The notes under the pieces were generated by a model that worked only from the letters and a program-made list of their open reading frames with translations, searched no databases and was not told the DNA's origin. The position numbers and the translations under genes were made by a program. A stretch of 45,216 nt of DNA from Puniceibacterium antarcticum (GTDB lineage Bacteria > Pseudomonadota > Alphaproteobacteria > Rhodobacterales > Rhodobacteraceae), in the NCBI RefSeq assembly GCF_002760615.1, contig NZ_AWWI01000116.1, positions 1-45,216 on the forward strand, given 5' to 3'. Below, one piece after another: positions 9,466 to 16,790 of the stretch (position 1 is the stretch's first letter; each line of letters starts with the position of its first letter).

Positions 9466-9498
9466 TAGCTTGGCAACAGCTCGTTACTTGCCAAGCTA
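9466..9498. other. Perfect 11-bp inverted repeat
   Basis: TAGCTTGGCAA (9466-9476) is matched by TTGCCAAGCTA (9488-9498) around an 11-base loop. There is no T-run on either side, so a simple intrinsic terminator is unlikely. It lies between the IS1380 remnant and the integrase stop, where a prophage end would be expected. The role is unknown; it could be a protein-binding site, an end of a lost element or an RNA hairpin. Confidence 0.5.
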
Positions 9499-9607
9499 AG
9501 AAAGTCGCATCACCGGAACGCGCCCCCCGCATAATCCGAGTTTTTAACCGGAATTCAGAGGGCTGACGTGGGCAGTCGGAAACCTTCTAATGAGTTTCCA
9601 ACCTCAT

Positions 9608-10873
9608 TCATTCGCCCACCAACCTCAACCTCGGTTTCAGCATCTCGCCCACCGCGTTCACCCCAGCGCGCAGCGGTGAGTCGATCAGGTGGGCGTAGCG
9701 CTGGGTGGTTCCGATCTGGGTGTGCCCCAGCAGCCGTCCGATCATTTCCAGCGAGGCCCCGCCGGACACCAGCAGGGATGCGAAGGTGTGGCGGAGGTCG
9801 TGGATGCGGACGTCCGGGATGTCGGCCTGCACGCGCATCCGTTCCCAGAACCGCTTGAGATCGACGACCGGCTGGCCCGGAACATCGCCTGGGAACATGA
9901 ACGGGCAGCCATTCGGCACCGCACCCCTGCGCAGGCGGATCAGCGCGACAGCCTCGTGCGAGATCGGCACGCGGTGGACACGCCGCTGCTTGGTATAGGC
10001 CGCCTGCTTGGTCCAGATCGCCAGATCGAGGTTGAACTGATCGAAGGTCGCGGTGCGGGCCTCGCCGCAGCGGGCACCGGTCAGCATGCAAAGGCGAATG
10101 ATCCCGGCGGCACGCTGATCGGGGTCGGCGCAGAGGGCGTCTGCGAGGCGCTGGATTTCTTCGAACGACAGGAACCGCTCCCGGGCCGTTTCGGGTCGCT
10201 TGCGGAAGCTGGTGGCGGGATTGTCGGTCCGCATTTTCCATATGACGGAAAGACTAAACATCTTACGCAGCACCTCGCCGACACGGTTGGCCCGGACGGG
10301 TGTCGGTTTGAAAGCCTTGGGCGGGGGATTGGGTTTGGTCTGCTTCGATTTGAATGCACGCGGCGCCTTGGTCGGCTTAACGGATTTCTTCCAGACCCGT
10401 GGCCGCCCCGCCGCGATCTTCGTCAGCAGCCTATCGACATCGGTCGGCGTGATGTCGGTCACCTTACGCGATCGCCAATCGGGCAAGACCAATGTCTTGA
10501 GCATGCTGGCCTGATCCTTACTGCTGGATGCGGACAGCTTGGGCAGATGTTCGTCGATGTACCGATCGACCAGTTCGTCAACGGTGGGCGCATGCCGTGC
10601 ACTCGTGCGGACATCCATCGGGTCTTCGCCGCGATCGATGTCGCGCTTCAGTCGCTTGGCCTCGTCCCGGGCGGCGGTCACCGACCAGCTGGGCCATGTG
10701 CCGATCGTCATCCGCCGCTGCCGCCCCGCGGCACGGTAGATCAGGATGAAGCCCTTGCGGCCCGACAGGAACACGCAAAGGCCGAAACCTGCGCAGTCCT
10801 CGTCGAAGATTACATATTTGCGCGTGCCTATTTCGGCAGCCTTTACAACCCGTTCGGTCAGATGCGTTCCCAT
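9608..10873 (-). CDS. int: Tyrosine-recombinase integrase (P4-type)
   Basis: A 421-residue integrase that integrates and excises the prophage. The ATG at 10873 is chosen because GGAGG lies eight bases upstream and the MGTHLTE start fits the family; the longer frame to 10981 would run into the 46-bp repeat. An N-terminal DUF4102-like arm-binding domain spans about 1-85, a core-binding domain about 95-240, and the catalytic domain from about 240. Active-site residues are Arg268 (LTGARCGEA), His358 and Arg361 (HDLRHTF), His384 (LLGHT) and nucleophile Tyr393 (QRYAHL). An unusual lysine- and proline-rich insertion at about 163-192 splits the core-binding domain. The gene points left, toward the presumed prophage end. 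Confidence 0.95.
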   Translation of the reverse strand: MGTHLTERVVKAAEIGTRKYVIFDEDCAGFGLCVFLSGRKGFILIYRAAGRQRRMTIGTWPSWSVTAARDEAKRLKRDIDRGEDPMDVRTSARHAPTVDELVDRYIDEHLPKLSASSSKDQASMLKTLVLPDWRSRKVTDITPTDVDRLLTKIAAGRPRVWKKSVKPTKAPRAFKSKQTKPNPPPKAFKPTPVRANRVGEVLRKMFSLSVIWKMRTDNPATSFRKRPETARERFLSFEEIQRLADALCADPDQRAAGIIRLCMLTGARCGEARTATFDQFNLDLAIWTKQAAYTKQRRVHRVPISHEAVALIRLRRGAVPNGCPFMFPGDVPGQPVVDLKRFWERMRVQADIPDVRIHDLRHTFASLLVSGGASLEMIGRLLGHTQIGTTQRYAHLIDSPLRAGVNAVGEMLKPRLRLVGE

Positions 10874-10945
10874 TTCAGTCCTCCAGTTCAGGCCGACTGA
10901 GCAAAGAGAATCGGCAAAGAGCAACCTGCTCCTTGATGGGGTCCG

Positions 10946-10991
10946 GCAGAGAGGCGGAAACCGGCAGAAACAAACCGGCAATTCTGCCGGT
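10946..10991 (+). repeat. 46-bp inverted repeat, left copy
   Basis: This copy lies just upstream of the integrase start and is the reverse complement of 11803-11848 with 44 of 46 positions identical. It contains CCGGCA-type units repeated about every 16-20 bases and one palindromic pair, CCGGCA-N4-TGCCGG (10976-10991). It is placed to control the integrase promoter or to serve as an integrase or excisionase arm site. Confidence 0.85.
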
Positions 10992-11018
10992 GGTTTTGCG
11001 GCCTCGGCAGAATCGGAT

Positions 11019-11612
11019 TTAGACCGGGTTCAACTCCTGCCAGATGGCCTTGATCCGGCGACGGATCGTGCTCTCGTCCGGGGCTTCGCCATCGGCGGAA
11101 TTGGCGATGAACCATTCCTGCATCTCAAAGACTAAGTCACGCTGCTGCGCTGGAAATCCGCCCGTGTAGATGCGTTTGAACAGGGCCATGTGAAAGCCCT
11201 CCCAATCGTATTTTCCGGGCGCGCCGGGCCCGGCGCTGCGGTTGCGGCCGATGCTGTTGGCCTCTTCGAAACGGTCGATTTCGCGGGCGGTGATCATGAT
11301 GTCCGCCGCAGTCAGCCGCACGCCACAGACGGGATCGGTGATCAGCTTGAACGTATCTGACCCGTTTGGGCGCGCCTGCCGCAGGTAGACCCTCCTCTCG
11401 GCTTTTCCGAACGGGCGAAACAGCGGACGCACGTCTGAAGCCGACACAACCAGCAGCCCGGCAGCCGGTTCATCACCAAACAGGATCGGCGAAAACCCCG
11501 CCACGAGATCAAGCTCACCTGAGATTGCCCAATTGATAACCTCGGTCTGGGTGCACCCCCACCGCCCTGCAACATCAAGAATCGAATAGAAATACTGGGC
11601 CGGAAACGCCAT
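11019..11612 (-). CDS. Putative DNA-binding phage protein
   Basis: A 197-residue protein with GGGAGG before the ATG at 11612. Residues 8-32 (SILDVAGRWGCTQTEVINW, then a GELDLV wing) resemble the winged helix of MerR/excisionase-type proteins. The remainder has no fold I recognise; the C-terminus (DESTIRRRIKAIWQEL) could be a second helix-turn-helix. The gene runs leftward behind the integrase promoter and is bracketed by the two 46-bp inverted repeats. No CI-like repressor was found in the prophage, so this is a reasonable candidate for the lysogeny regulator; that is inference. Confidence 0.65.
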   Translation of the reverse strand: MAFPAQYFYSILDVAGRWGCTQTEVINWAISGELDLVAGFSPILFGDEPAAGLLVVSASDVRPLFRPFGKAERRVYLRQARPNGSDTFKLITDPVCGVRLTAADIMITAREIDRFEEANSIGRNRSAGPGAPGKYDWEGFHMALFKRIYTGGFPAQQRDLVFEMQEWFIANSADGEAPDESTIRRRIKAIWQELNPV

Positions 11613-11733
11613 GCCTGCCTCCCTGTTTGAACGCCGGTGAGGTCATGGCTTTGTGACACACGAAACCTCTCCCCAGCCTCTCGGTGAGGGGTGACCATCT
11701 GGCGAATCTGGTTGTGAACTGCTCCCGCTCAAG

Positions 11734-11762
11734 TTGTCAGAGTTCATTGTTTGTTCATATCG
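11734..11762 (+). promoter_or_regulatory. Possible early rightward promoter
   Basis: TTGTCA (11734-11739), a 17-base spacer, and ATATCG (11757-11762) resemble a sigma70 promoter. It points toward the early operon and lies about 40 bases before the second 46-bp repeat, which could then act as an operator over the transcript start. The -10 box is weak. Confidence 0.3.
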
Positions 11763-11802
11763 AAATCCGAGGTCGCGCTTCCGATAACGGTGGATAAATC
11801 GA

Positions 11803-11848
11803 CCGGCAGAATTGCCGGTTTGTTTCTGCCGGTTTCTGCCTCTTTGCC
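11803..11848 (-). repeat. 46-bp inverted repeat, right copy
   Basis: This is the partner of 10946-10991 in opposite orientation, between the leftward gene at 11019-11612 and the rightward early operon. Like its partner it holds CCGGCA/TGCCGG half-sites, including the palindromic pair at 11803-11818. One copy thus lies before each of the two divergent transcription units. Confidence 0.85.
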
Positions 11849-11924
11849 GCTGCCTTGCCTGTGCTTGTCTTGCCTCACTGATTTTAGCGCTTCGATCTTG
11901 GCGCGCTGGGCATGGAGAAAAGAC

Positions 11925-12194
11925 ATGAAGAACATTGGCTTGAAGGAAATCGACGACGTGGTGCCAGAAGTGGACACCGGCCTGCTAACCGGCTGGCTGA
12001 ACCGCACCGACCTTGCCCGGGAACTGACCCTGTCGGTGGACACCCTGCAGCGCTGGGAGACCCGCCGCATGGGCCCACCCTGCGTCCGGGTGGGGCGCAA
12101 GGTGCTTTACCGGATGGAGGCTGTCCGGGACTGGCTGCGCGATCAGGAGGCCCGCAAGGTGGGCGCCAGCCGCGCTGTCGCCGGTCGGCGCTAA
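11925..12194 (+). CDS. Excisionase-like helix-turn-helix protein
   Basis: An 89-residue protein with GGAG seven bases before the ATG. Residues 23-75 (WLNRTDLARELTLSVDTLQ, then RWETRRMGPPCVRVGRKVLYR and a final helix AVRDWLRDQE) match the MerR/AlpA-type helix-turn-helix used by excisionases and early regulators. It is the first gene of the rightward early operon and lies directly after the second 46-bp repeat, a natural target for it. It could be an excisionase (with the integrase) or a transcriptional activator. Confidence 0.75.
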   Translation: MKNIGLKEIDDVVPEVDTGLLTGWLNRTDLARELTLSVDTLQRWETRRMGPPCVRVGRKVLYRMEAVRDWLRDQEARKVGASRAVAGRR

Positions 12195-12204
12195 GGGGGT
12201 GGCA

Positions 12205-12399
12205 ATGGCACCTATAACACCCAGCGGCACCATCCCGGTCACCGCGCTGATCGCCGAGGCGCAGCGCGAGTTGGATCTGCGGCGGCAATTCTACTGGTCG
12301 CGCGTGCGGGCAGGCAAAATGCGCCAGGACGAGGCCGACCAGCGCATCGCCCTGATGCAGGCCATCGTCAAACGCCTGACCGTGACGGCGGCGCTATGA
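12205..12399 (+). CDS. Small phage early protein, function unknown
   Basis: A 64-residue protein preceded by a GGGGGTGG ribosome-binding site; a GTG at 12199 would add two residues. It is helical and charged (EAQRELDLRRQFYWSRVRAG, then QDEADQRIALMQAIVKRL). The stop overlaps the start of the next gene as ATGA, so it is translationally coupled to the replication gene. I do not recognise a family. Confidence 0.7.
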   Translation: MAPITPSGTIPVTALIAEAQRELDLRRQFYWSRVRAGKMRQDEADQRIALMQAIVKRLTVTAAL

Positions 12400-13265
12400 G
12401 CCACAAGGCCACCAACTGGGCGATCCAGCAGCGCGGGCTGATGCCCGCGACCAAGCTGGTGCTCTGGCATCTTTGCGACCGGCACAACCCGGATTTCGGG
12501 TGCTTTCCGTCGCAAGACCAGTTGGCGGCTGATGTTGAAATCTCGCGCTCATCGCTCAACACCCATCTCGAAAAGCTGGAAGCGGCGGGACTGATCCGCA
12601 GGCATCGGCGCCATTCCGAGGGCACGCATAGACGGAAATCGACCCGCTACATTCTCGGCTTCGAGGACGATTTCGGGCGCGAGCCGTGTCCAGAATCTGG
12701 ACATGGAAAACCGCAAAAGCCATGTCCAGATTTTGGCAAAAGCCATGTCCAGAATCTGGACAGTAACCTTGTAAGAGAACCTGTAACTACTACCGCGCGT
12801 GAGGCGGAGGAAAACTCCGAGGCCGAAGCGGCCTGTCTCGCAGCCTGCGGCGAGGGCTTGAGCCCAGCGGCAAGGGCCGCGATTACTGCCACCCGGTCAG
12901 TGATCGATAGCTGGCGGGCCACGGGCTTCGACCTGACCTCGGATATCTTGCCCACCTTGGGCGAGCGGACCAAGCGCAAGCGGACCGACCCGATCCGGAC
13001 ATGGGCGTATTTCACGGCGGCGATCGCAAAGCGCCATTCCCATAGGATCGCGCTGGCGGCGAAAGCAGCAAGGCCTGGGGAAACGGGAACGGTGGCCACG
13101 GCCAGCCCCTCAATCAACGCACAGGACGCGCTGCGGCGCACCGCCTTGTGGATCAACTCGGGCCGCTACGTCCCGCCCAGCGCCGTATCGAACGTGATGC
13201 GCGATGCGCTGCTACAGGCGGGGTTGGTGACCGAGGCCACCCTGCGCGCCCACCAGATTTATTGA
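12396..13265 (+). CDS. HTH replication-initiator-like protein
   Basis: A 289-residue protein. Residues 15-90 form a winged helix of the HTH_36 type (MPATKLVLWHLCDRHNPDFG, FPSQDQLAADVEISRSSLN, LEKLEAAGLIRRHRR), as in many phage replication initiators. The middle (about 92-130) is a repetitive, probably unstructured linker encoded by three palindromic repeats (12687-12762). The C-terminal part is helical. A DNA-binding protein whose gene contains iterons is the lambda O arrangement, so it probably opens a replication origin inside its own gene. It is co-transcribed with the genes on both sides. No helicase or primase was seen, so host helicase loading would be expected. Confidence 0.75.
   Translation: MSHKATNWAIQQRGLMPATKLVLWHLCDRHNPDFGCFPSQDQLAADVEISRSSLNTHLEKLEAAGLIRRHRRHSEGTHRRKSTRYILGFEDDFGREPCPESGHGKPQKPCPDFGKSHVQNLDSNLVREPVTTTAREAEENSEAEAACLAACGEGLSPAARAAITATRSVIDSWRATGFDLTSDILPTLGERTKRKRTDPIRTWAYFTAAIAKRHSHRIALAAKAARPGETGTVATASPSINAQDALRRTALWINSGRYVPPSAVSNVMRDALLQAGLVTEATLRAHQIY
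12687..12762 (+). repeat. Palindromic iterons inside the replication gene (putative phage origin)
   Basis: TGTCCAGAATCTGGACA, a perfect 17-bp palindrome, occurs at 12687-12703 and 12746-12762. A degenerate copy, TGTCCAGATTTTGGCA, lies at 12723-12738. Start-to-start spacings are 36 and 23 bases. The last two copies also share the upstream block GCAAAAGCCA. Repeats of this kind within the initiator gene are the hallmark of lambda-type origins. They could also be an operator. Confidence 0.7.
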
Positions 13266-13282
13266 CCCCACGGAGGACTACC

Positions 13283-13804
13283 ATGACCCTAACACCCCGC
13301 GACATCGAGGATCGTTTCGAGGAGGCCGCCTACACCCTGCGCCGCCTGCCCGAGAAGGACCGTCCCCGTGGCTATGGCTCGTCCTGGCCGCCGTTTGTGC
13401 AGGAGGCCAAGCATGCCTATGGCTACACGCCCGAGGCCCCGATGCGGGTGATCCCCAGCGCTGCTGCGATCACCCGGATGGAGGAATGCTTTGACTGGCT
13501 GATGCTGATTGATCCGCAAGACGCTCGGATCGTCTGGCTGCGGGCCGATCGCATGCGCTGGCGGCAGGTCTGCATCCGTGCAGGATATGTGCGATCGACC
13601 GCCTGGCGGCGCTGGGCAGCGGCACTTTTGACGATTGCGAAGAAGCTGAATTCCAAAGCAAAAACAAAGCGCAAGCTCAAGGCGCCCGAGAGCCCGTCTG
13701 CAACACCCGGCGCAATCCCGCGCGAAAGCGTGGTCAACACGCAGGACAACCCGCAAAACACGTTGAACTTCAGGCGCGACATTTCTTCGGGTTCTGAGGC
13801 ATAA
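13283..13804 (+). CDS. DUF6362-like phage protein
   Basis: A 173-residue protein with GGAGG before the ATG at 13283; the longer frame from 13148 overlaps the replication gene and is unlikely. The core (about 1-125) carries MTLTPRDIEDRFEEAAYTLR, then VWLRADRMRWRQVCIRAGYV, a helix-rich pattern with a likely helix-turn-helix (VRSTAWRRWAAALLTIA). This resembles DUF6362 proteins of Rhodobacteraceae prophages. The C-terminal 45 residues are lysine-rich and disordered. The function is unknown; its place after the replication gene suggests an early or middle role. Confidence 0.65.
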   Translation: MTLTPRDIEDRFEEAAYTLRRLPEKDRPRGYGSSWPPFVQEAKHAYGYTPEAPMRVIPSAAAITRMEECFDWLMLIDPQDARIVWLRADRMRWRQVCIRAGYVRSTAWRRWAAALLTIAKKLNSKAKTKRKLKAPESPSATPGAIPRESVVNTQDNPQNTLNFRRDISSGSEA

Positions 13805-14077
13805 AAGCGATAGGATGAGGGACCACATGGGCGACAGATCGCTTGGCTCCCCATTCTGTTCTGGACGCTGTTCCCCGACCGGCGCGCCTCGCCCCTCGCA
13901 GCCCCCCGGGCCCCCGGTTCCACCCGGGCCTGTTGTGTATGCGGGGGGCAGAGGCGCGATAAGTCTCTAGCGTCAAACATTTTTTCTGGGTTCGCGCCTT
14001 GGGTACGCACTCTTGGGTTCGCAGGTACGCACCCAGCCTTTCGACCGCCGTTTCAGCCTCCCTGTCCCGCCTTAACT
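13805..14077. other. GC-rich non-coding stretch with short repeats
   Basis: No gene is evident. A very GC-rich block around 13895-13930 contains CCCGGG palindromes, and 13988-14033 holds TGGGTTCGC and GTACGCA each twice. These may be regulatory sites for the downstream modification operon, or the leader of its transcript. Confidence 0.4.
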
Positions 14078-14106
14078 GGCCCGGTGTCCTTCACCGGGCC
14101 TTTTCC
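14078..14106 (+). terminator. Intrinsic terminator before the ParB gene
   Basis: GGCCCGGTG (14078-14086) pairs with CACCGGGCC (14092-14100) around a 5-base loop, followed by TTTTCC. It ends the early operon, or attenuates entry into the modification operon that starts 20 bases later. Confidence 0.8.
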
Positions 14107-14123
14107 TTTCAGGAGATCACGCC

Positions 14124-14915
14124 TTGCAGATCGACATGATGCCTACCGCCCGGCTGGTGCCCTACATCCGCAACGCCCGCACCCATTCCGCCGATCAGGT
14201 TGCCCAGATAGCGGCCTCGATGGCCGAGTTTGGTTTCACCAACCCGATCCTGATTGGCGAGGACGATGTGATCATCGCCGGGCACGGACGACTGATGGCG
14301 GCGCAGAGCCTCGGACTGACCGACGTGCCGGTGATCGTGCTCGACCATCTCTCCGAGGCCCAACGCCGGGCGCTCATCCTCGCCGACAACCGCATCGCGG
14401 AAAACGCCGGATGGGACAACGCTATGCTGGGCTCGGAACTAGCCGCGCTGCGCGACGAGAACTTCGATCTGGACATGATTGGCTTTGACGAGGCTGAACT
14501 GGATGAATTGCTGGCGGGGTTTGAATTTGGCGATGCAGGTGCGCTGGGTGGCGAGGGCCAGGACGGCAATGTCGGCGGGAACGACGCCCCATCGGCCGCA
14601 TCGTCGTCCGGCAGCCTCGCTGTCCGCTTTGGAATCCCGCCTTTCTCAATCCTTGATGCTCGCAAGGGCTGGTGGCAGGACCGCAAACGCGCCTGGTTGG
14701 ATCTCGGTATCCGCTCTGAATTGGGCCGTGGCGAAGGCGATCGCGCCTGCCCCGGCGGCAGTCCGATGCCGGGTAACGGGTCGCGCAAGAACTACAAGCC
14801 CGGCGCGGCCAAGGCGTTCGCCGACGGCGCGATCCTTGGCGGTGGCGGTCTTGCCGATAAGGTCGCCATGGCTGCCACCGCCCGCCGCCAGAAAACGGAG
14901 GCCGCACATGGCTAA
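14124..14915 (+). CDS. ParB/sulfiredoxin-like domain protein
   Basis: A 263-residue protein. Residues 5-100 match the ParB N-terminal domain (VPYIRNARTHSADQVAQIA, FGFTNPILIG, IIAGHGRLMAA with the GHGR signature, VPVIVLDHLSEAQRRALILA, DNRIAE). The rest is a glycine-rich, probably flexible region with basic patches. In phages this domain usually stands before a DNA methyltransferase, fused or adjacent; here the methyltransferase begins inside its last codons (overlap 14908-14915). It may recruit the methyltransferase to DNA or act as a CTP- or nucleotide-dependent switch. It is not a plasmid partition protein, as no ParA or centromere-binding half is present. Confidence 0.85.
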   Translation: MQIDMMPTARLVPYIRNARTHSADQVAQIAASMAEFGFTNPILIGEDDVIIAGHGRLMAAQSLGLTDVPVIVLDHLSEAQRRALILADNRIAENAGWDNAMLGSELAALRDENFDLDMIGFDEAELDELLAGFEFGDAGALGGEGQDGNVGGNDAPSAASSSGSLAVRFGIPPFSILDARKGWWQDRKRAWLDLGIRSELGRGEGDRACPGGSPMPGNGSRKNYKPGAAKAFADGAILGGGGLADKVAMAATARRQKTEAAHG

Positions 14916-15861
14916 ATCCCCGGCTCGCACCTTCGGCCAAGACCTGATGCGCGGCGAGCATGTGGTCGGCGGCGATAAGACCAACGGTGGCGTACTGATG
15001 CCGTCCCACACTTCTGGCGATCCCAGCTTCTATGCCAAAAAGCGCGCGAAGGAAGCCGAACTAGGCCACGAGCTGACCACCGAAGCCTTCCTTGCCGATC
15101 ACTATCAGGCCTCTGATGCGCCCGCAGCCTCTGGCACCTCGATCTTCGATCCTGTCCTCTGCGAAATCGCTTACCGCTGGTTCTGTCCACAGGGCGGCAC
15201 GGTCCTCGATCCCTTTGCAGGTGGTTCCGTCCGCGGCGTCGTCGCCTCGCAGCTTGGCCGGGCCTACGTCGGTATAGAACTCCGGGCCGAACAGGTCGCC
15301 GCCAATCAGGCACAGGCGGCGCTGGGCGCAGGCCCGGCCCCACAATGGATCACCGGTGACAGCCGCGACATCGCGACGTTGGCAAAGGACGTCGATGCCG
15401 ATCTGATATTCAGCTGCCCGCCGTATTGGAACCTTGAGGTCTATTCCGACGATCCGGCCGATCTGTCCACCCTCGGCAAAGATGCCTTCTTCGAGGCTTA
15501 CGCTCGGATCATCGCCGGGGCGGTGTCCCGCCTGCGCGACGATCGTTTCGCAGTTTGGGTGATCGGTGATGTGCGCGATGCGGGTGGGTTCTTCGTCAAC
15601 TTGCCGGGTCGGACAGTCGAAGCCATCGAGGCAGCCGGTGCCCGGTTCTACAACGATGCAATCCTCGTCACTGCCGTCGGATCGCTCCCCATCCGCGCCG
15701 GACGGCAATTCGAGGCCTCCCGCAAGCTGGGTCGGACTCATCAAAACGTGCTGGTGTTCTGTAAGGGCGACCCCAAGCGCGCCACCGAGGCGATCGGACA
15801 AGTGGAATTCGGCGAAATCGACGAGGCCAATGGCACCAGCGAAGAGGCCCCCCAAGAATGA
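14908..15861 (+). CDS. Phage DNA methyltransferase (amino-group type)
   Basis: A 317-residue protein from the ATG at 14908, which has GGAGG eight bases upstream; the longer frame from 14479 overlaps the ParB gene. The S-adenosylmethionine motif is DPFAGGSVRG (about residue 93) and the catalytic motif is SCPPYWN (about 168), so motif I precedes motif IV. That architecture fits N6-adenine or N4-cytosine methyltransferases; the CPPY core is slightly off the usual (N/D/S)PPY. No restriction endonuclease is nearby, so it is an orphan enzyme that probably protects phage DNA. It is translationally coupled to the ParB gene before it and to the PLP-fold gene after it (ATGA overlap at 15858-15861). Confidence 0.9.
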   Translation: MAKSPARTFGQDLMRGEHVVGGDKTNGGVLMPSHTSGDPSFYAKKRAKEAELGHELTTEAFLADHYQASDAPAASGTSIFDPVLCEIAYRWFCPQGGTVLDPFAGGSVRGVVASQLGRAYVGIELRAEQVAANQAQAALGAGPAPQWITGDSRDIATLAKDVDADLIFSCPPYWNLEVYSDDPADLSTLGKDAFFEAYARIIAGAVSRLRDDRFAVWVIGDVRDAGGFFVNLPGRTVEAIEAAGARFYNDAILVTAVGSLPIRAGRQFEASRKLGRTHQNVLVFCKGDPKRATEAIGQVEFGEIDEANGTSEEAPQE

Positions 15862-16562
15862 CCGCCCCGATTGTGCGAACCCATTCGGGGATCTGGGTGG
15901 TCCGGGACGATCTGCACCCCGGCGGCACCAAAGCCCGGTTCATCGGCAAAGTGTTCGATGGCGTGCGAGAAGCCGTCTATGCCAGCCCGCCCGAAGGCGG
16001 CGCACAAACCGCCTTGGCGCATGTCGCCCGGGCGCTGGGCAAGAAAGCGACGATCTTTGTCGCCCAGCGTGCAAAACCACACGCCCGGACGCTGGAAGCC
16101 GCCCGCTTTGGGGCGAAGGTGGTGCCAGTGTCGCCGGGATATCTCACCGTCGTGCAAAGCCGGGCCCGCCAGTATTGCCGTGATACCGGGGCCTCGCTAA
16201 TCCCATTCGGAGCGGATATCCCGGGCGGCATCGAGGCAATCGCCACAGCAGCGCTGGCAACCGGGCTTGAACCGGAGGAGGTTTGGTGCGCCGCAGGATC
16301 GGGCGTCCTGGCGCGCGGTTTGGCGTTGGCATGGCCGAAAGCCCGGCGGCATGTGGTGCAGATCGGGCGGGAGTTGGCGCCGAAGGACGTCGCTGGAGCC
16401 CGTATTCACGTCTATCCGCGGGCCTTTGGACAGGTGGCGCTTATCGGCGCACCCTTTCCGGCGGACCCGCATTATGATGCGAAGGCTTGGGAGTTATGTG
16501 TGGCAATGAGTGGGCCCGGGCGGATACTGTTTTGGAACGTTGCACCGTTGCCGCGAGGGTGA
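15858..16562 (+). CDS. Compact PLP-dependent fold-type II enzyme
   Basis: A 234-residue protein resembling the tryptophan synthase beta / cysteine synthase / ACC deaminase family. The Schiff-base lysine is Lys25 in HPGGTKARFI. Residues 43-70 (PPEGGAQTALAHVARALG, then KKATIFV) match the Ser/Asn-loop helix of the family, and AAGSG (145-149) matches the phosphate-binding glycine loop. It is about 100 residues shorter than typical members, so it is compact or reduced. Overlap with the methyltransferase gene shows it belongs to the same operon. PLP enzymes occur in phage thymidine hypermodification pathways, so it may supply or attach an amino-acid-derived group to DNA. The substrate and the link to the methyltransferase are inference. 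Confidence 0.75.
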   Translation: MTAPIVRTHSGIWVVRDDLHPGGTKARFIGKVFDGVREAVYASPPEGGAQTALAHVARALGKKATIFVAQRAKPHARTLEAARFGAKVVPVSPGYLTVVQSRARQYCRDTGASLIPFGADIPGGIEAIATAALATGLEPEEVWCAAGSGVLARGLALAWPKARRHVVQIGRELAPKDVAGARIHVYPRAFGQVALIGAPFPADPHYDAKAWELCVAMSGPGRILFWNVAPLPRG

Positions 16563-16790
16563 ACTTGTTCTTTTCTTCATCGCTGGCGGTGAAACCCGAC
16601 CATGTCGTAAGCAACTTCCGTCGCATCCCCTTCACATCTGATTGAAATACGAAAAGTTTGATGGACGGTGAAACGGCAGAACACGAAGTTGGGTACCAGT
16701 CGTTTTCCCAAGGAATCATGTTGTTGACAGGATCAATGCGAGAAAAGTAGCCTCAACTAGAACTGGACTGGGGCAAAGAGGTGATAAAAG

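Noticed and set aside
9689-10900. Long 403-codon plus-strand ORF opposite the integrase.
   Set aside because: It is the antisense shadow of a GC-rich integrase gene with clear active-site residues.
10946-11848. The 46-bp inverted repeats could be ends of an insertion sequence.
   Set aside because: The gene between them is not a transposase and there is no target duplication; half-site repeats fit regulatory or arm sites better.
12687-12762. Three spaced repeats could be a small CRISPR array.
   Set aside because: The repeats are 17 bp, perfectly palindromic, unequally spaced, and lie inside a coding frame with no cas genes.
14479-14907. 143-codon N-terminal extension of the methyltransferase frame.
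   Set aside because: It lies out of frame inside the ParB gene, and GGAGG precedes the ATG at 14908.
16441-16719. Minus-strand ORF of 92 codons over the end of the PLP-fold gene.
   Set aside because: It overlaps a real gene for more than a third of its length, has no ribosome-binding site and no recognisable product.
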